In this document: piece after piece, positions 35,834 to 44,221 of the stretch
Layout: the number at the start of each line of letters is the position of its first letter
How positions within the stretch are numbered: position 1 is the stretch's first letter
Source of the DNA: Reddybacter sp041277045
Lineage (GTDB): Bacteria; Pseudomonadota; Gammaproteobacteria; Pseudomonadales; Porticoccaceae
Direction: 5' to 3'
Assembly: GCA_041277045.1 (NCBI GenBank)
Contig: JBGFSY010000001.1
Coordinates: forward strand, 620,001 to 684,000
DNA length: 64,000 bases
Translations under genes and position numbers: made by a program
The notes under the pieces: model-generated
Database searches by the model: none
What the model was told of the DNA's origin: nothing
What the model saw: the letters and a program-made list of their open reading frames with translations, nothing else

Positions 35834-37037
35834 GCAGCTGCGCCCTCCGCGCCATTAAACCCGCACCAAAGCGTGCAAAGCCCTGACGCAGGGGAGGCAA
35901 TAAATCGAGGGTGACCAGGCCGATGTTGCGCGCCGCCATCGCCAGCGTTTCATCCATGCCAAACAGCTTTGGCAGCTTGTCGCTAAGAGCAACGGTGCGG
36001 CCCTGGTCGTCTTTGCGCAGCGCAGCATAGCGCTGCAGCACCGCTAAATCACCCGGCGCGACGCCATCGCCATGGGCTTTGGATAACAGTTCGGTAAGTG
36101 CCGCCATATCGCGAACACTCAAATTAAAACCCTGCCCGGCCACTGGGTGCATGCTGTGTGCCGCATTGCCCAGCAGTAGCAAATGGTTGCGCACCTGTTC
36201 TGCGGCGATGATTTTTTTCACCGGGAAACACTGGCGATAATCGACCTCAAGCGCCGTGCCTGCCCGGCTGCCCAGCTGCTGGTTGAGACTGGCAATAAAG
36301 TCTTCTTGGCTGGCGTTTTGCATTCCTTCGGCCTGCTCTGCGGATAGCGTCCAAACCAGTGAAACCCGTTTTTCGCCCTCACCTGGCAGTGGCAATAGCG
36401 CGATGGCCCCGTCGCCAGTAAAACGCTCGTGAGCCAGACCAGCGTGGGCATCGGCCATGGTTAAATTGGCAACCAGTGCCACTCGCTGATAATCGTATGT
36501 GCGATAGCCAATACCCAGTTTTTCCGCCAGGGGGCGGTGTTCGCCACCAGCAACAACAACCAAATCGGCCAGACACTCACCCTGCTCCAGAGTCAGGCAC
36601 ATACCATTCTGTCGCGGTTTAATCATCGACGGAGCAGGAGCCTTAATGTGGGTAATATTAGAAAATTCCGGAATGGCTTGCTCAAACACACTGGCCAGCT
36701 GCGCATTCTCAACAACATGGCCATAAGCATTAAGCTTTTGCTCACGGGCATTCAAGTTGGCCGAACCGAGGTGGCCTCGGTCGGAGACATCAATCGCAGT
36801 GATAGCTGCTGTTTTTGCTTCCAGAATCGGCCACAGACCCATCGTTTGCAGAATATCGACCGTACTGGCCGACAGGGCCGAAGCGCGATGGTCCGACTCA
36901 GTTGCTGAGGTTTGGGTATCGATTAGTAGAATATTCCACTGCCGCTGCTCGCGGGCCAGCAGCAAGGCTAGGCAGGCGCCACTTAAACCAGCGCCGACAA
37001 TGGCAAAGTGCCAATTTTTATTGATAACTCCACTCAT
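35826..37037 (-). CDS. ubiH: 2-octaprenyl-6-methoxyphenyl hydroxylase
   Basis: 403 residues. The FAD motif is IVGAGLSGACLALLLARE (about 14-31). LLGNAAHSMHPVAGQGFNLS has Asn in place of the usual Asp, a variation common in UbiH. The family hydroxylates C1 of the ubiquinone ring precursor. It is translationally coupled to the downstream ubiI. Upstream, where pepP normally follows immediately, a chemoreceptor gene is inserted, so ubiH must now be transcribed through it or from a promoter in 37038-37202. Confidence 0.9.
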   Translation of the reverse strand: MSGVINKNWHFAIVGAGLSGACLALLLAREQRQWNILLIDTQTSATESDHRASALSASTVDILQTMGLWPILEAKTAAITAIDVSDRGHLGSANLNAREQKLNAYGHVVENAQLASVFEQAIPEFSNITHIKAPAPSMIKPRQNGMCLTLEQGECLADLVVVAGGEHRPLAEKLGIGYRTYDYQRVALVANLTMADAHAGLAHERFTGDGAIALLPLPGEGEKRVSLVWTLSAEQAEGMQNASQEDFIASLNQQLGSRAGTALEVDYRQCFPVKKIIAAEQVRNHLLLLGNAAHSMHPVAGQGFNLSVRDMAALTELLSKAHGDGVAPGDLAVLQRYAALRKDDQGRTVALSDKLPKLFGMDETLAMAARNIGLVTLDLLPPLRQGFARFGAGLMARRAQLRE

Positions 37038-37140
37038 GGAAGTAGCTCGAACGATTGATCAATTGAGGATTTGGATGATAGTTGAAACTATACGCGGCGA
37101 ACGCCCTTTCGTCGCCTAAATCTCCTACTTTTCATCAAAA

Positions 37141-37158
37141 ACGGGGCCGAAGCCCCGT
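37141..37158 (-). terminator. rho-independent terminator after the chemoreceptor
   Basis: ACGGGGC-CGAA-GCCCCGT; on the minus strand it has a TTCG tetraloop and is followed by TTTTGATG. It ends the transcript of the chemoreceptor (stop at 37203) and so isolates it from ubiH. Confidence 0.85.
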
Positions 37159-37202
37159 GTTGTATCTTATTCAAGTAGCCTGGCAAAAGACCAAATATCG
37201 AC

Positions 37203-38363
37203 TCAGCCAGTAATGCCCTCTGCCCCAGCCTGCGCCTGCTTGATATGGGACAGGTTGTCTGTCGCCAAATGCATGCTGGCTTCAATTAAACGACTCAAGT
37301 CTTCCACGGAATTATTTAATTCGCTTGAGGCTTCAGACGCCGTACAGTTCATTTCTTCTATCGCCACTGCGGTATCACCTACTTTACTAACGACACCAAT
37401 AATCCCCTGGCTCGCATCATTCATTCTTTGTGAGATATCGCCAGTGCTCGTTGATTGTTGCTGGGCCGCTTCGGCGATGCCGCTAACAATTTCATTAACC
37501 TGGGTAATTACAGTGCGGACCTCATCCATCGATACCACACTGCCTTGTATGGCCTCGTGAATGAGATCGATCTTCTGTTTGATATCAGTATTAGCAACGT
37601 TGGTTTGGGCCGCGAGCTCTTTCACTTCACTAGCAACGACAGCAAAACCCTGACCGGCATCTCCGGCTCGCGCCGCTTCAATGGTGGCATTGAGTGCCAA
37701 TAACTTGGTTTGATCAGATACTTCGGTAATCGTATTGGTGACTTTCATGATTTCCGCAGCCGCCGCTTCCAGGCCGGCAAATAGCCCCGAGGCCTCTTCA
37801 ACATTCGTCACAGCCCGAGCTGTAATATCACAGGCTACCTGCGTTTTAGAGGCAATTTCGCTCGCCTCCACAGAAAGGTCGCTAGCCGTTTGCGATACAG
37901 CATTGACGTTGTCCTTAGAGCTGTCGGCCTGCTGGGTAATATCGATAACTTTAGAAGAAAGTTCTTCCATAGCGCCAGCCATGGCACTTAGTCTTTTATT
38001 CAAGGCCCGCGCATTTTTTAATTCGGCCTCGCCTTCATTCTTAAAAGAGTCAGCTAGTTGCTTGCCCTGGGCCAGGGCAGTACTTAGATCACCGTGTAAA
38101 GTTGCAACCAGGGCCGAAGTATTTTTGGCGGATTCACCAAACCTTAATCGGACTTTTTCGACCAGTTCTGCAAGTTCAGAATCTGGCGTCGATGCTGATG
38201 CGCTAAAGTTACCTGCGGCTAGTTTGCGCAATACAGCCATGGCCGCTGGATCTGGCTCGCTATTTATTACAGGTGGTGTATTTACACTGGCCTGGCTGGC
38301 ATCTGCTGCTGGCTTACTATCAGCTTCGTTAACTGTCACATTCTTTTTATTGAACAGGGCCAT
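37203..38363 (-). CDS. cytoplasmic methyl-accepting chemotaxis protein
   Basis: 386 residues without any transmembrane segment. The N-terminal ~100 residues are low-complexity, rich in Ala and Pro. The rest is the MCP signalling coiled coil, with the hairpin tip LLALNATIEAARAGDAGQGF AVVASEV wording that contacts CheA/CheW (about 230-255, written here in two parts). The sensory domain is not recognisable. No CheA, CheW or CheR genes are in the window. It is a single-gene unit with its own CRP-like site upstream and terminator downstream, placed between pepP and ubiH, which are normally adjacent. Confidence 0.9.
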   Translation of the reverse strand: MALFNKKNVTVNEADSKPAADASQASVNTPPVINSEPDPAAMAVLRKLAAGNFSASASTPDSELAELVEKVRLRFGESAKNTSALVATLHGDLSTALAQGKQLADSFKNEGEAELKNARALNKRLSAMAGAMEELSSKVIDITQQADSSKDNVNAVSQTASDLSVEASEIASKTQVACDITARAVTNVEEASGLFAGLEAAAAEIMKVTNTITEVSDQTKLLALNATIEAARAGDAGQGFAVVASEVKELAAQTNVANTDIKQKIDLIHEAIQGSVVSMDEVRTVITQVNEIVSGIAEAAQQQSTSTGDISQRMNDASQGIIGVVSKVGDTAVAIEEMNCTASEASSELNNSVEDLSRLIEASMHLATDNLSHIKQAQAGAEGITG

Positions 38364-38499
38364 GATCGTCTAATCTCCGTAGATTGTGGTTTTCATTCTC
38401 CAACCCGGCGGTCATTTTGACCAATCACCTGAGACGAGAAACACCAAGGCCAAAACAGTACTCCTTCCCAAGCATTTCCTCTCATCGGGAACAAACAAT

Positions 38500-38515
38500 T
38501 GTGAATTAACTCACA
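38500..38515 (-). promoter_or_regulatory. CRP/Vfr-like binding site
   Basis: TGTGA-N6-TCACA, both half-sites perfect (TGTGAATTAACTCACA), flanked by A/T. It lies about 140 bases upstream of the chemoreceptor start (38363) and just past the pepP stop. Cyclic-AMP receptor proteins recognise this palindrome; chemotaxis genes are frequent targets. Confidence 0.6.
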
Positions 38516-38533
38516 CAGATAATTACAGAAACC

Positions 38534-39847
38534 CTAACCAGCCATCAAAGCTTCAATCTCCGCCACGGTTTTAGGCACACCGCCGGTCAATACTTCCGTG
38601 CCCTTACGCGTAATCGCCACGTCATCTTCAATCCGCACGCCGATGCCCTGCCACTTTTTAGCAACCTTTTTGTGGTCGGGGGCAATATAAATACCTGGTT
38701 CGATAGTCATCACCATGCCCGGCTCAAGTAAACGCCACTGGCCATCGACTTTGTAATCACCGACATCGTGAACATCCATACCCAGCCAGTGACCAGCGCG
38801 GTGCATATAAAATTCAGTATAGGCCCCGGCAGCGATTAATTTTTTCACGCTGCCTTTGAGTAAACCCAGTTTGACCAAGCCTGCTGTAATCACCTCAACG
38901 GTGGCCTGATGAGGAGCATCCCAGTGATTACCCGCCTGTGCCGCTGCAATACCCGCCAACTGTGCTTTTAAAACTAGCTCATAAATCGCTTTTTGCTCGG
39001 GACTAAAACGTCCGTTCACCGGGAAGGTCCGAGTGATGTCTGCGGCGTAGTGCTGGTATTCACAGCCGGCATCAATCAGCACCAAATCACCATCGTTGAG
39101 CGGCTGATTATTTTCTACGTAATGCAGAATACAGGCGTTGTCGCCACCCCCTACGATTGATGTATAGGCGGGAAAGCTGGCCCCTTCCATGGCAAAGGTA
39201 TGCTCAATTTCTGCCTGTAACTGATATTCGTTAAGCCCAGGCTTGGCGGCGCGCATGGCGCGACAGTGGGCCTCGGCGGAGATCTTCGCCGCCTTGCGCA
39301 TTAACTTCAACTCGGCAGGTTTTTTAAACAGGCGGTTTTCATGGAGCAAATGGTCGAGGTCGACAAATTCACCGGGGGGAACGGCACCCGTGCGTGCCTT
39401 GGCGCGGATACTGTTAACCCACTCCATTAAGTGCTGGTCAAACTCTTTATCTTTGCCAATTGCCGAGTAAACTTTGGCTTTACCCTCCAGCAAACCGGGC
39501 AAGATATCATCCATATCAGCAATAGGGAAAGCATCATCAGCGCCGTATTGCTCACAGGCGCCCCCCGGCCCGGCCCGGTAACCGTCCCAGGTTTCTCGCT
39601 CTCTATCGCGCTCGCGGCAAAATAAAACATACTGGCCCTGCGTACGGCCGGGGATTAACACCAGCACCGCTTCCGGCTCGGGAAAGCCACACAGGTAGTG
39701 GAAGTCGCTGTCCTGACGGTAGGGATAGAGCGTATCCCGACTGCGGGTACGCTCCGGCGCTGCAGGGACAATGGCAATGGCATCTTTGCCAATCATGGCC
39801 ATTAACTCTTTGCGCCGACGGGCAAATTCATTACTGCTAATCATCAC
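38534..39847 (-). CDS. pepP: Xaa-Pro aminopeptidase
   Basis: A 437-residue pita-bread metallopeptidase that removes N-terminal residues before proline. The N-terminal domain (about 1-170) is followed by the catalytic domain with its dinuclear Mn ligands. These are Asp in VLIDAGCEY and YAADITRTF, His in HWLGMDVHDVG, and Glu in TIEPGIY and VRIEDDV. Length is standard. It belongs to the pepP-ubiH-ubiI block, here split from ubiH by a chemoreceptor. Confidence 0.96.
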   Translation of the reverse strand: MMISSNEFARRRKELMAMIGKDAIAIVPAAPERTRSRDTLYPYRQDSDFHYLCGFPEPEAVLVLIPGRTQGQYVLFCRERDRERETWDGYRAGPGGACEQYGADDAFPIADMDDILPGLLEGKAKVYSAIGKDKEFDQHLMEWVNSIRAKARTGAVPPGEFVDLDHLLHENRLFKKPAELKLMRKAAKISAEAHCRAMRAAKPGLNEYQLQAEIEHTFAMEGASFPAYTSIVGGGDNACILHYVENNQPLNDGDLVLIDAGCEYQHYAADITRTFPVNGRFSPEQKAIYELVLKAQLAGIAAAQAGNHWDAPHQATVEVITAGLVKLGLLKGSVKKLIAAGAYTEFYMHRAGHWLGMDVHDVGDYKVDGQWRLLEPGMVMTIEPGIYIAPDHKKVAKKWQGIGVRIEDDVAITRKGTEVLTGGVPKTVAEIEALMAG

Positions 39848-40065
39848 GGCCTCTTAAAATAGATAGTGGAACAACCACGCATGGGTAAATTTGGCACAGC
39901 ACTTTATTCCATAGGTTATATAGGGTTAATTTCGGTAGATAGCGCCGTCGTTGCAAGGGCAGGATCTTCTCACGGAATTGCCCGCCACCCAAGAGCAGCC
40001 AGATGTGCGCCGATAGATATTCTTTCTGCTACCCTGACAATATATGAATTGATAGAGGCTTAAAA

Positions 40066-40269
40066 ATGTCGACAGCCGACCTGTACGATGAATTCGAACA
40101 GATGGTACGCGGAGAAATACTCACCATGCCCCGCAATGAATTTCGTCAACGCTGCGACGAAGACGACAAGTTTGTCTATTTACACATCGCACGACAAATC
40201 GCAAAAAAAAACCGCTGCAAGCTAATGATTCATGAGGAGACGCTTGAGTTCATCTGCCCACCCCCATAA
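40066..40269 (+). CDS. small protein of unknown function (67 aa)
   Basis: A 67-residue soluble protein, half of it charged, starting MSTADLYDEFEQMVRGEIL and ending FICPPP. I do not recognise a family. It is probably real: an ATG with GAGGC six bases upstream, a TATATGAAT box 30 bases before, and balanced codon use. A basic stretch (RQIAKKNRCK) and two Cys are the only distinctive points. It stands alone, divergent from pepP and facing the PilZ relic, in a stretch where other genomes keep pepP next to ygfB. Confidence 0.6.
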   Translation: MSTADLYDEFEQMVRGEILTMPRNEFRQRCDEDDKFVYLHIARQIAKKNRCKLMIHEETLEFICPPP

Positions 40270-40341
40270 AGACTGAAACGCCTCGTAGAGAAACAGCGGC
40301 GCGTAAACCGCACGACGCCCCTTTAAGGCGAGGTTATAACA

Positions 40342-40637
40342 TTAAGACTCGAGGAATTCTTCACGCAGCAATCTGCTGATCGCTACATTTTGCGGGTCAT
40401 TAAAATGAATACGAACAATGCCGTTTTCATTGTTAATAACGCGACCCTTAACGTCGTATGCTCTCCCACACTCAAACATAGCTCGCCGCCCTCTTGTACA
40501 GTCGAGCGAACGGTTATTACGGCACCCGTACGGCTAATATCTTGCACATGCCCCAGGAACGTTTCGCCCATGCGCTCAATTTCACAGGCCGCCGGCGACG
40601 CCGTTTCATGGCGCGTATTTTCACGACGATTAAAGGT
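40342..40637 (-). pseudogene. decayed PilZ domain, formerly the C-terminus of the chemoreceptor
   Basis: Immediately after the TAG stop of the chemoreceptor (40638-40640) the same frame continues: RRENTRHETASP, then GHVQDISRTGAVITVRS and GGELCL. This is the PilZ RxxxR and D-x-S-x-x-G-like core. Between about 40455 and 40490 the reading shifts, and the other frame gives the PilZ end, VKGRVINNENGIVRIHF and LLREEFLES, to a TAA at 40342. PilZ domains bind c-di-GMP. The simplest reading is a former MCP-PilZ fusion cut by a nonsense and a frameshift mutation. A separate PilZ gene would lack a start and still be frameshifted. Confidence 0.8.
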
Positions 40638-41897
40638 CTAGTAATGCCTAAGATTGGTCAAAATTGTTGCCACTTTACTCGATAAAGACTGGGTGGCTTC
40701 AGCAACACCGTTAGACTCACCGGTAACCTGCTCAACTAACAACCGACAATTGTTGGTTTTTGTCGCCACATCAACAATATTGCCCGATGACTTTTTCGTT
40801 GCCTGAGCAGCTTCAAGAATATTACGGCCAATCTCCTGGGTGGCGGTCAGTTGTTTTTCAGCTGCGCTGGCAACTAATTTTGAAATCTCACTTGATTCAT
40901 TGACGGACAAACCAATTTTCTCTATTGCCGCCGCTGTATCAACTGCCATCTGCTGAATACTGGTAATTTGTGTGTCGACACGCCCCGTCGCATGAGCCGT
41001 CTGACTGGCGAGATCTTTCACTTCAGAGGCAACAACAGCAAAGCCCTTTCCAGCCTCTCCCGCTCGGGCAGCTTCAATCGTTGCATTAAGTGCTAGCAGA
41101 TTCGTTTGCCCGGCAATCTCTTTAATGACGTTAGCAATGTCACTAATCTCTTCCACCGCAGTGGCCAGCGCATTGACAATAACTGTGGTTTTTTCAACCT
41201 CCCCCTCAGCATCAATCGTTGCCTTCCGAGAGTTTTCAGATTGTTGAGAAATTTCTTGCGCTGAAGCTGACATGCCCTCTACCGCTGTGGCACAAGACTC
41301 AACATTACTGGCGGTGTTATTTGATAATTCAACAACTGTATTTGTCTGTTGCCCAACATCCTCCAGATTGGCCGACATATCTTCTGTTTTGAGCAGCATG
41401 GTTTTACTACTGACCTGGACAAGATCAACCGCTGTTTTAACCTCAGATTCAAGACTGTCAGCGAGTTCAGACATTTCCTCTTTTCTCTCAGCTTCAAGCT
41501 CCGCCATGTATTGTTGAGTCGACTTTAGATTCGCTGCCGCCCTACGATAATCTCCCAACACACCACGTTCAATATAGCTTCGGTAAAACAAACCTTTTGC
41601 GGCATGGGCAAGAGTGGCATCCGATTCCCGCACAAAAGAATCAGCCAGGTCGAGCATTTTATTGACGTGCGCCATGGTTGGGGAAAGGTCATCAAACTGG
41701 TCCCAGTTGATAACACGGACACTTAAATCGCCCAGCCCAGCTCTAGCGGTCACATCATCAATTTCAGCAAAGGCCGTTTTATAACGCGAAAGCTCTTTAC
41801 GAAGCTGATCGACTTCATCGGATAAAGCACCTATTTCTACGGGCCTGGTTTTTGACTTTACAAAGCACTTAATCATAATGACCTCATCGTTGACCAA
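40638..41897 (-). CDS. methyl-accepting chemotaxis protein, PAS-linked, truncated before PilZ
   Basis: 419 residues, cytoplasmic with no transmembrane helix. An N-terminal coiled coil is followed by a conserved region (DLADSFVRESDATLAHAAKG, then FYRSYIERGVLGDYR) often found in receptors that work with PAS domains. The MCP signalling domain has the tip LLALNATIEAARAGEAGKGF. The start overlaps the PAS gene by 25 bases, so they are made together and may form a split redox or energy sensor. The seventh codon is another Met, with equal claim. It ends at an amber codon, after which a decayed PilZ domain follows in frame. Confidence 0.88.
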   Translation of the reverse strand: MVNDEVIMIKCFVKSKTRPVEIGALSDEVDQLRKELSRYKTAFAEIDDVTARAGLGDLSVRVINWDQFDDLSPTMAHVNKMLDLADSFVRESDATLAHAAKGLFYRSYIERGVLGDYRRAAANLKSTQQYMAELEAERKEEMSELADSLESEVKTAVDLVQVSSKTMLLKTEDMSANLEDVGQQTNTVVELSNNTASNVESCATAVEGMSASAQEISQQSENSRKATIDAEGEVEKTTVIVNALATAVEEISDIANVIKEIAGQTNLLALNATIEAARAGEAGKGFAVVASEVKDLASQTAHATGRVDTQITSIQQMAVDTAAAIEKIGLSVNESSEISKLVASAAEKQLTATQEIGRNILEAAQATKKSSGNIVDVATKTNNCRLLVEQVTGESNGVAEATQSLSSKVATILTNLRHY

Positions 41898-42415
41898 ACA
41901 AATTCAGGATAGGATTGCCCGGCTTCATCCAGAACCCGAGTCAGCAAGCTGGCACTGGCTTTCATTCCTGCATCAGGGTTTTCGTGCTTACCCTCCTCGT
42001 CGAGCAAGGTCTGGTAGAGTTTTGATATCTCCTCGACCCGATGACGATCGGGGCATCGCCGATTGGAATGGTAACCATTTAGCTTGTGATTTTGGTCATA
42101 GCTCGGTGTCACGTGTGCAAGCACCCAATAATATCGCCCTGTCATTGAGCGGTTTTTCACATAGGCAAAAATTTCTTTTTCCTGCTGCAGGGTATCCCAC
42201 AGCACTTTAAAGATAATCCGAGGCATATCCGGATGACGAATAAGACTATGAGGCTTGCCAATCACCTCACCTGTTGTCGCCTGGGCCATGCGACAAAAAA
42301 CATCGTTAGCGTAAATTATCCTGCCGCTTAGATCGGTTTTGGAGACAATAACTTCGTCAGTATTAAAGGTTAGCTCTTCATCAATAAGGGTTAGAGAAGA
42401 AACTGTCATTTTCAA
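41873..42415 (-). CDS. PAS-domain sensor protein (Aer-like)
   Basis: 180 residues. Residues about 20-120 form a PAS domain with the Aer-type wording: VIVSKTDLSGRIIYANDVF, IGKPHSLIRHPDMPRIIFK and RSMTGRYYWVLAHVTP. In Aer this PAS binds FAD and senses redox state. A short helical tail follows. The frame overlaps the downstream chemoreceptor, suggesting that one ancestral PAS-MCP gene has been split, or a two-subunit sensor. The middle (CPDRHRV) is less conserved than usual, where Aer-type PAS reads SIRRKP or a similar sequence, so a local compensating frameshift is possible. Confidence 0.85.
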   Translation of the reverse strand: MKMTVSSLTLIDEELTFNTDEVIVSKTDLSGRIIYANDVFCRMAQATTGEVIGKPHSLIRHPDMPRIIFKVLWDTLQQEKEIFAYVKNRSMTGRYYWVLAHVTPSYDQNHKLNGYHSNRRCPDRHRVEEISKLYQTLLDEEGKHENPDAGMKASASLLTRVLDEAGQSYPEFVWSTMRSL

Positions 42416-42580
42416 ACTCCCGGTTTGGCGTATTTGTATATAGGCTTCTGTAGGTCGTTATTATTGATAGTTCCTGTTAATTGAACATGATCTGAATCTA
42501 TTGTTACCTCTACAATCAGACCGCAAGCCTCTAGAACGTGAACCAGCCCCTATTTTTTCTGACATTCATTAAATGTTGGC

Positions 42581-43159
42581 TCAATGTATTGTTTTACCCT
42601 CGGGATTATTCATCAGCTTAATTTCGGCATAAATCAAGGTAACAGCGACGCGAACATATTCAACCAACTCAAAAAAATTGGCTTCTTCTTGCTCATCAAT
42701 AGAATTGGTATAGGGATCTAAGTCATCATCACCTGCACCACTGTCGGCCATCGCGATGGCCGCAAGATCGCGCATCGCTTCCGACACATCCGCAGCCAGT
42801 GGTGCATCCCCTGACAGGCCAGATTGACCCAGGCCAGAGAGATAGTTTTGACACCAGCGACTCAAGGTTTCAACGCGCTCGTGCAGGGAGTCGTCGTCAT
42901 CGGGCAGAAGCAACTCGAACACCGCATTACCATCGTCGAGTTGCTCGGCCGTATCTTTATAGAGCTGGAGTACATCACCCTTGATGCCAGCAATACTACT
43001 CGCATTGGCATCGAGCAGGTCAGCAGCGACCTCCAGCACTTTTTTGTCGGCAAGACGCTGACCGCCACTGAGCCGACCACACAACATGCCCTGTAATTCA
43101 GCAGGATTTGTGGTCAGTCCAACAACGGTAAAAGCGCGGCAATAGTGTTCAAAGTCCAT
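42581..43159 (-). CDS. ygfB: UPF0149 family protein YgfB
   Basis: 192 residues, the same length as E. coli YgfB, all-helical, with LQGMLCGRLSGG near the N-terminus and DLAAIAM and EEANFFELVEYVRVAVTLIYAE near the C-terminus. I start it at 43159, preceded by AGGAAACCCTCGCCG, where the family begins (MDFEHYCRAF). A longer in-frame extension to 43267 is not family-like. YgfB has been linked to antibiotic-response regulation in Pseudomonas aeruginosa. It is divergent from the zapA unit and was ancestrally the head of the pepP-ubiH-ubiI operon. Confidence 0.92.
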   Translation of the reverse strand: MDFEHYCRAFTVVGLTTNPAELQGMLCGRLSGGQRLADKKVLEVAADLLDANASSIAGIKGDVLQLYKDTAEQLDDGNAVFELLLPDDDDSLHERVETLSRWCQNYLSGLGQSGLSGDAPLAADVSEAMRDLAAIAMADSGAGDDDLDPYTNSIDEQEEANFFELVEYVRVAVTLIYAEIKLMNNPEGKTIH

Positions 43160-43309
43160 CGGCGAGGGTTTCCTGAAAAGGCTTATTCTAGCATTGCTAT
43201 CCGCGCCAACGACTGACTCTTCTCTTGCTGTTTTGATATGGGGGTTTGCCCACGTGAGGCCGCTCAATATGACAGTAAGCGATTAATTCTCGAATCTACA
43301 TTAAGATTA

Positions 43310-43339
43310 TTGACCCATACGCGCAATCACAACTATAGT
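43310..43339 (+). promoter_or_regulatory. sigma-70 promoter for the TIGR02449-zapA unit
   Basis: TTGACC and TATAGT separated by 18 bases, ending about 58 bases before the first start codon. A good match in sequence and spacing. Confidence 0.6.
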
Positions 43340-43397
43340 TAGCCAAGCTTTGTCCATTATTTAATCACCAGAATTTAATGACCTGAAAAATACAGCT

Positions 43398-43607
43398 ATG
43401 AGTAGTGATGTGCTATCCGATCTGGAAAACAAAATAGATCAGCTCGTTGAGCTGAGTGAGCGTCTGCAAAGAGAAAACACGGGGCTGCGACAGCGCGAGT
43501 CAACTTTATTGAAAGAAAAAGGCCAGCTGATGGAAAAAACCGAGCAGGCGCGATCCCGGGTAGAAAGCATGATTGCCCGCCTTAAAGCTTTAAACCCCGA
43601 AGCTTAA
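43398..43607 (+). CDS. TIGR02449 family small coiled-coil protein
   Basis: 69 residues, a single heptad-patterned coiled coil (LENKIDQLVELSERLQRE, LLKEKGQLMEKTEQARSRV) ending IARLKALN, the TIGR02449 signature. It resembles the cell-division coiled-coil ZapB in size and form, and lies directly before zapA (19-base gap) as in pseudomonads. A role in the division ring is inferred from this pairing. Confidence 0.9.
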   Translation: MSSDVLSDLENKIDQLVELSERLQRENTGLRQRESTLLKEKGQLMEKTEQARSRVESMIARLKALNPEA

Positions 43608-43626
43608 CCACTATGAGTAAAAGTGC

Positions 43627-43935
43627 ATGACTACAAGCGACAATGTGACGATTCTGGTACTCGACAAAGAGTATCAGGTGCACTGCCCCCCCGACCAACG
43701 CGATGCTCTGGTGCGTGCCGCTCTTGAACTCGACCAACGCATGCGGACCATTCGCCAGGGCGGTAATGTTATCGGCCTCGAGCGTATCGCCATTATGGCG
43801 GCACTGAATTTATCCTACGATCTGCTCGACGCACAACACCGTGCAACAGAAAGCGAGGCCAATAGCGAAGATCTTGAGCGCCTCGACAATAAAGTCTTTC
43901 AGGCACTGCAGGCCCTCTCGCCAGAAAGTTCATAA
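43627..43935 (+). CDS. zapA: cell division protein ZapA
   Basis: 102 residues. ZapA binds FtsZ and cross-links its filaments at midcell. The N-terminal beta-hairpin domain has VTILVLDKEYQVHCPPDQ, followed by ALVRAALELDQRMRTIR and GLERIAIMAALNLSYDLL, then a C-terminal coiled coil. Length is normal. 6S RNA and ygfA follow, the standard gammaproteobacterial order. Confidence 0.96.
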   Translation: MTTSDNVTILVLDKEYQVHCPPDQRDALVRAALELDQRMRTIRQGGNVIGLERIAIMAALNLSYDLLDAQHRATESEANSEDLERLDNKVFQALQALSPESS

Positions 43936-44017
43936 ATAGCTCATCTTGATAACACTGGCACACCTCCCCCCAACTAAAGCCCCCCCCTATCCATCTGCGC
44001 TGAGCTATAATGCAAGA

Positions 44018-44186
44018 ACCTGGGGTGTTTGCCAGTCGAGAAGTTCTTGAGCCGATTTTTACACCTAGGGGGATTACCCGCGCTGCTGGTGTGCATATCC
44101 GCTTGACGGAGAGCCTAATGTTGTACGGCGTCCCCCACCTTGAACCGTCGGGTTCAGGGCCACATCGACAGCGGCATTCCTGGGCC
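44018..44186 (+). ncRNA. ssrS: 6S RNA
   Basis: The sequence between zapA and ygfA has the hallmarks of 6S RNA. The 5' CCTGGGGTGTTTGCCAG strand pairs with the 3' GGCATTCCTGGGC strand. It has the conserved CTTGAGCCGATTTTTACACC and the 3' block CCTTGAACCGTCGGGTTCA followed by GGGCCACATCGACAGCGGCAT. These pair around a central bulge that mimics an open promoter, by which 6S RNA sequesters sigma-70 RNA polymerase. TATAAT at 44006-44011 is the likely -10 element, putting the 5' end near 44018. A T run follows the 3' end. Ends are accurate to a few bases only. The -35 region is poor. Confidence 0.93.
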
Positions 44187-44221
44187 TTTTTTATTTTTAC
44201 CCTAATTTATTTTTATCCTAA

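Noticed and set aside
40638..40640. TAG as a recoded (pyrrolysine-like) codon linking MCP and PilZ
   Set aside because: The downstream PilZ also carries a frameshift, so decay explains both lesions better than recoding.
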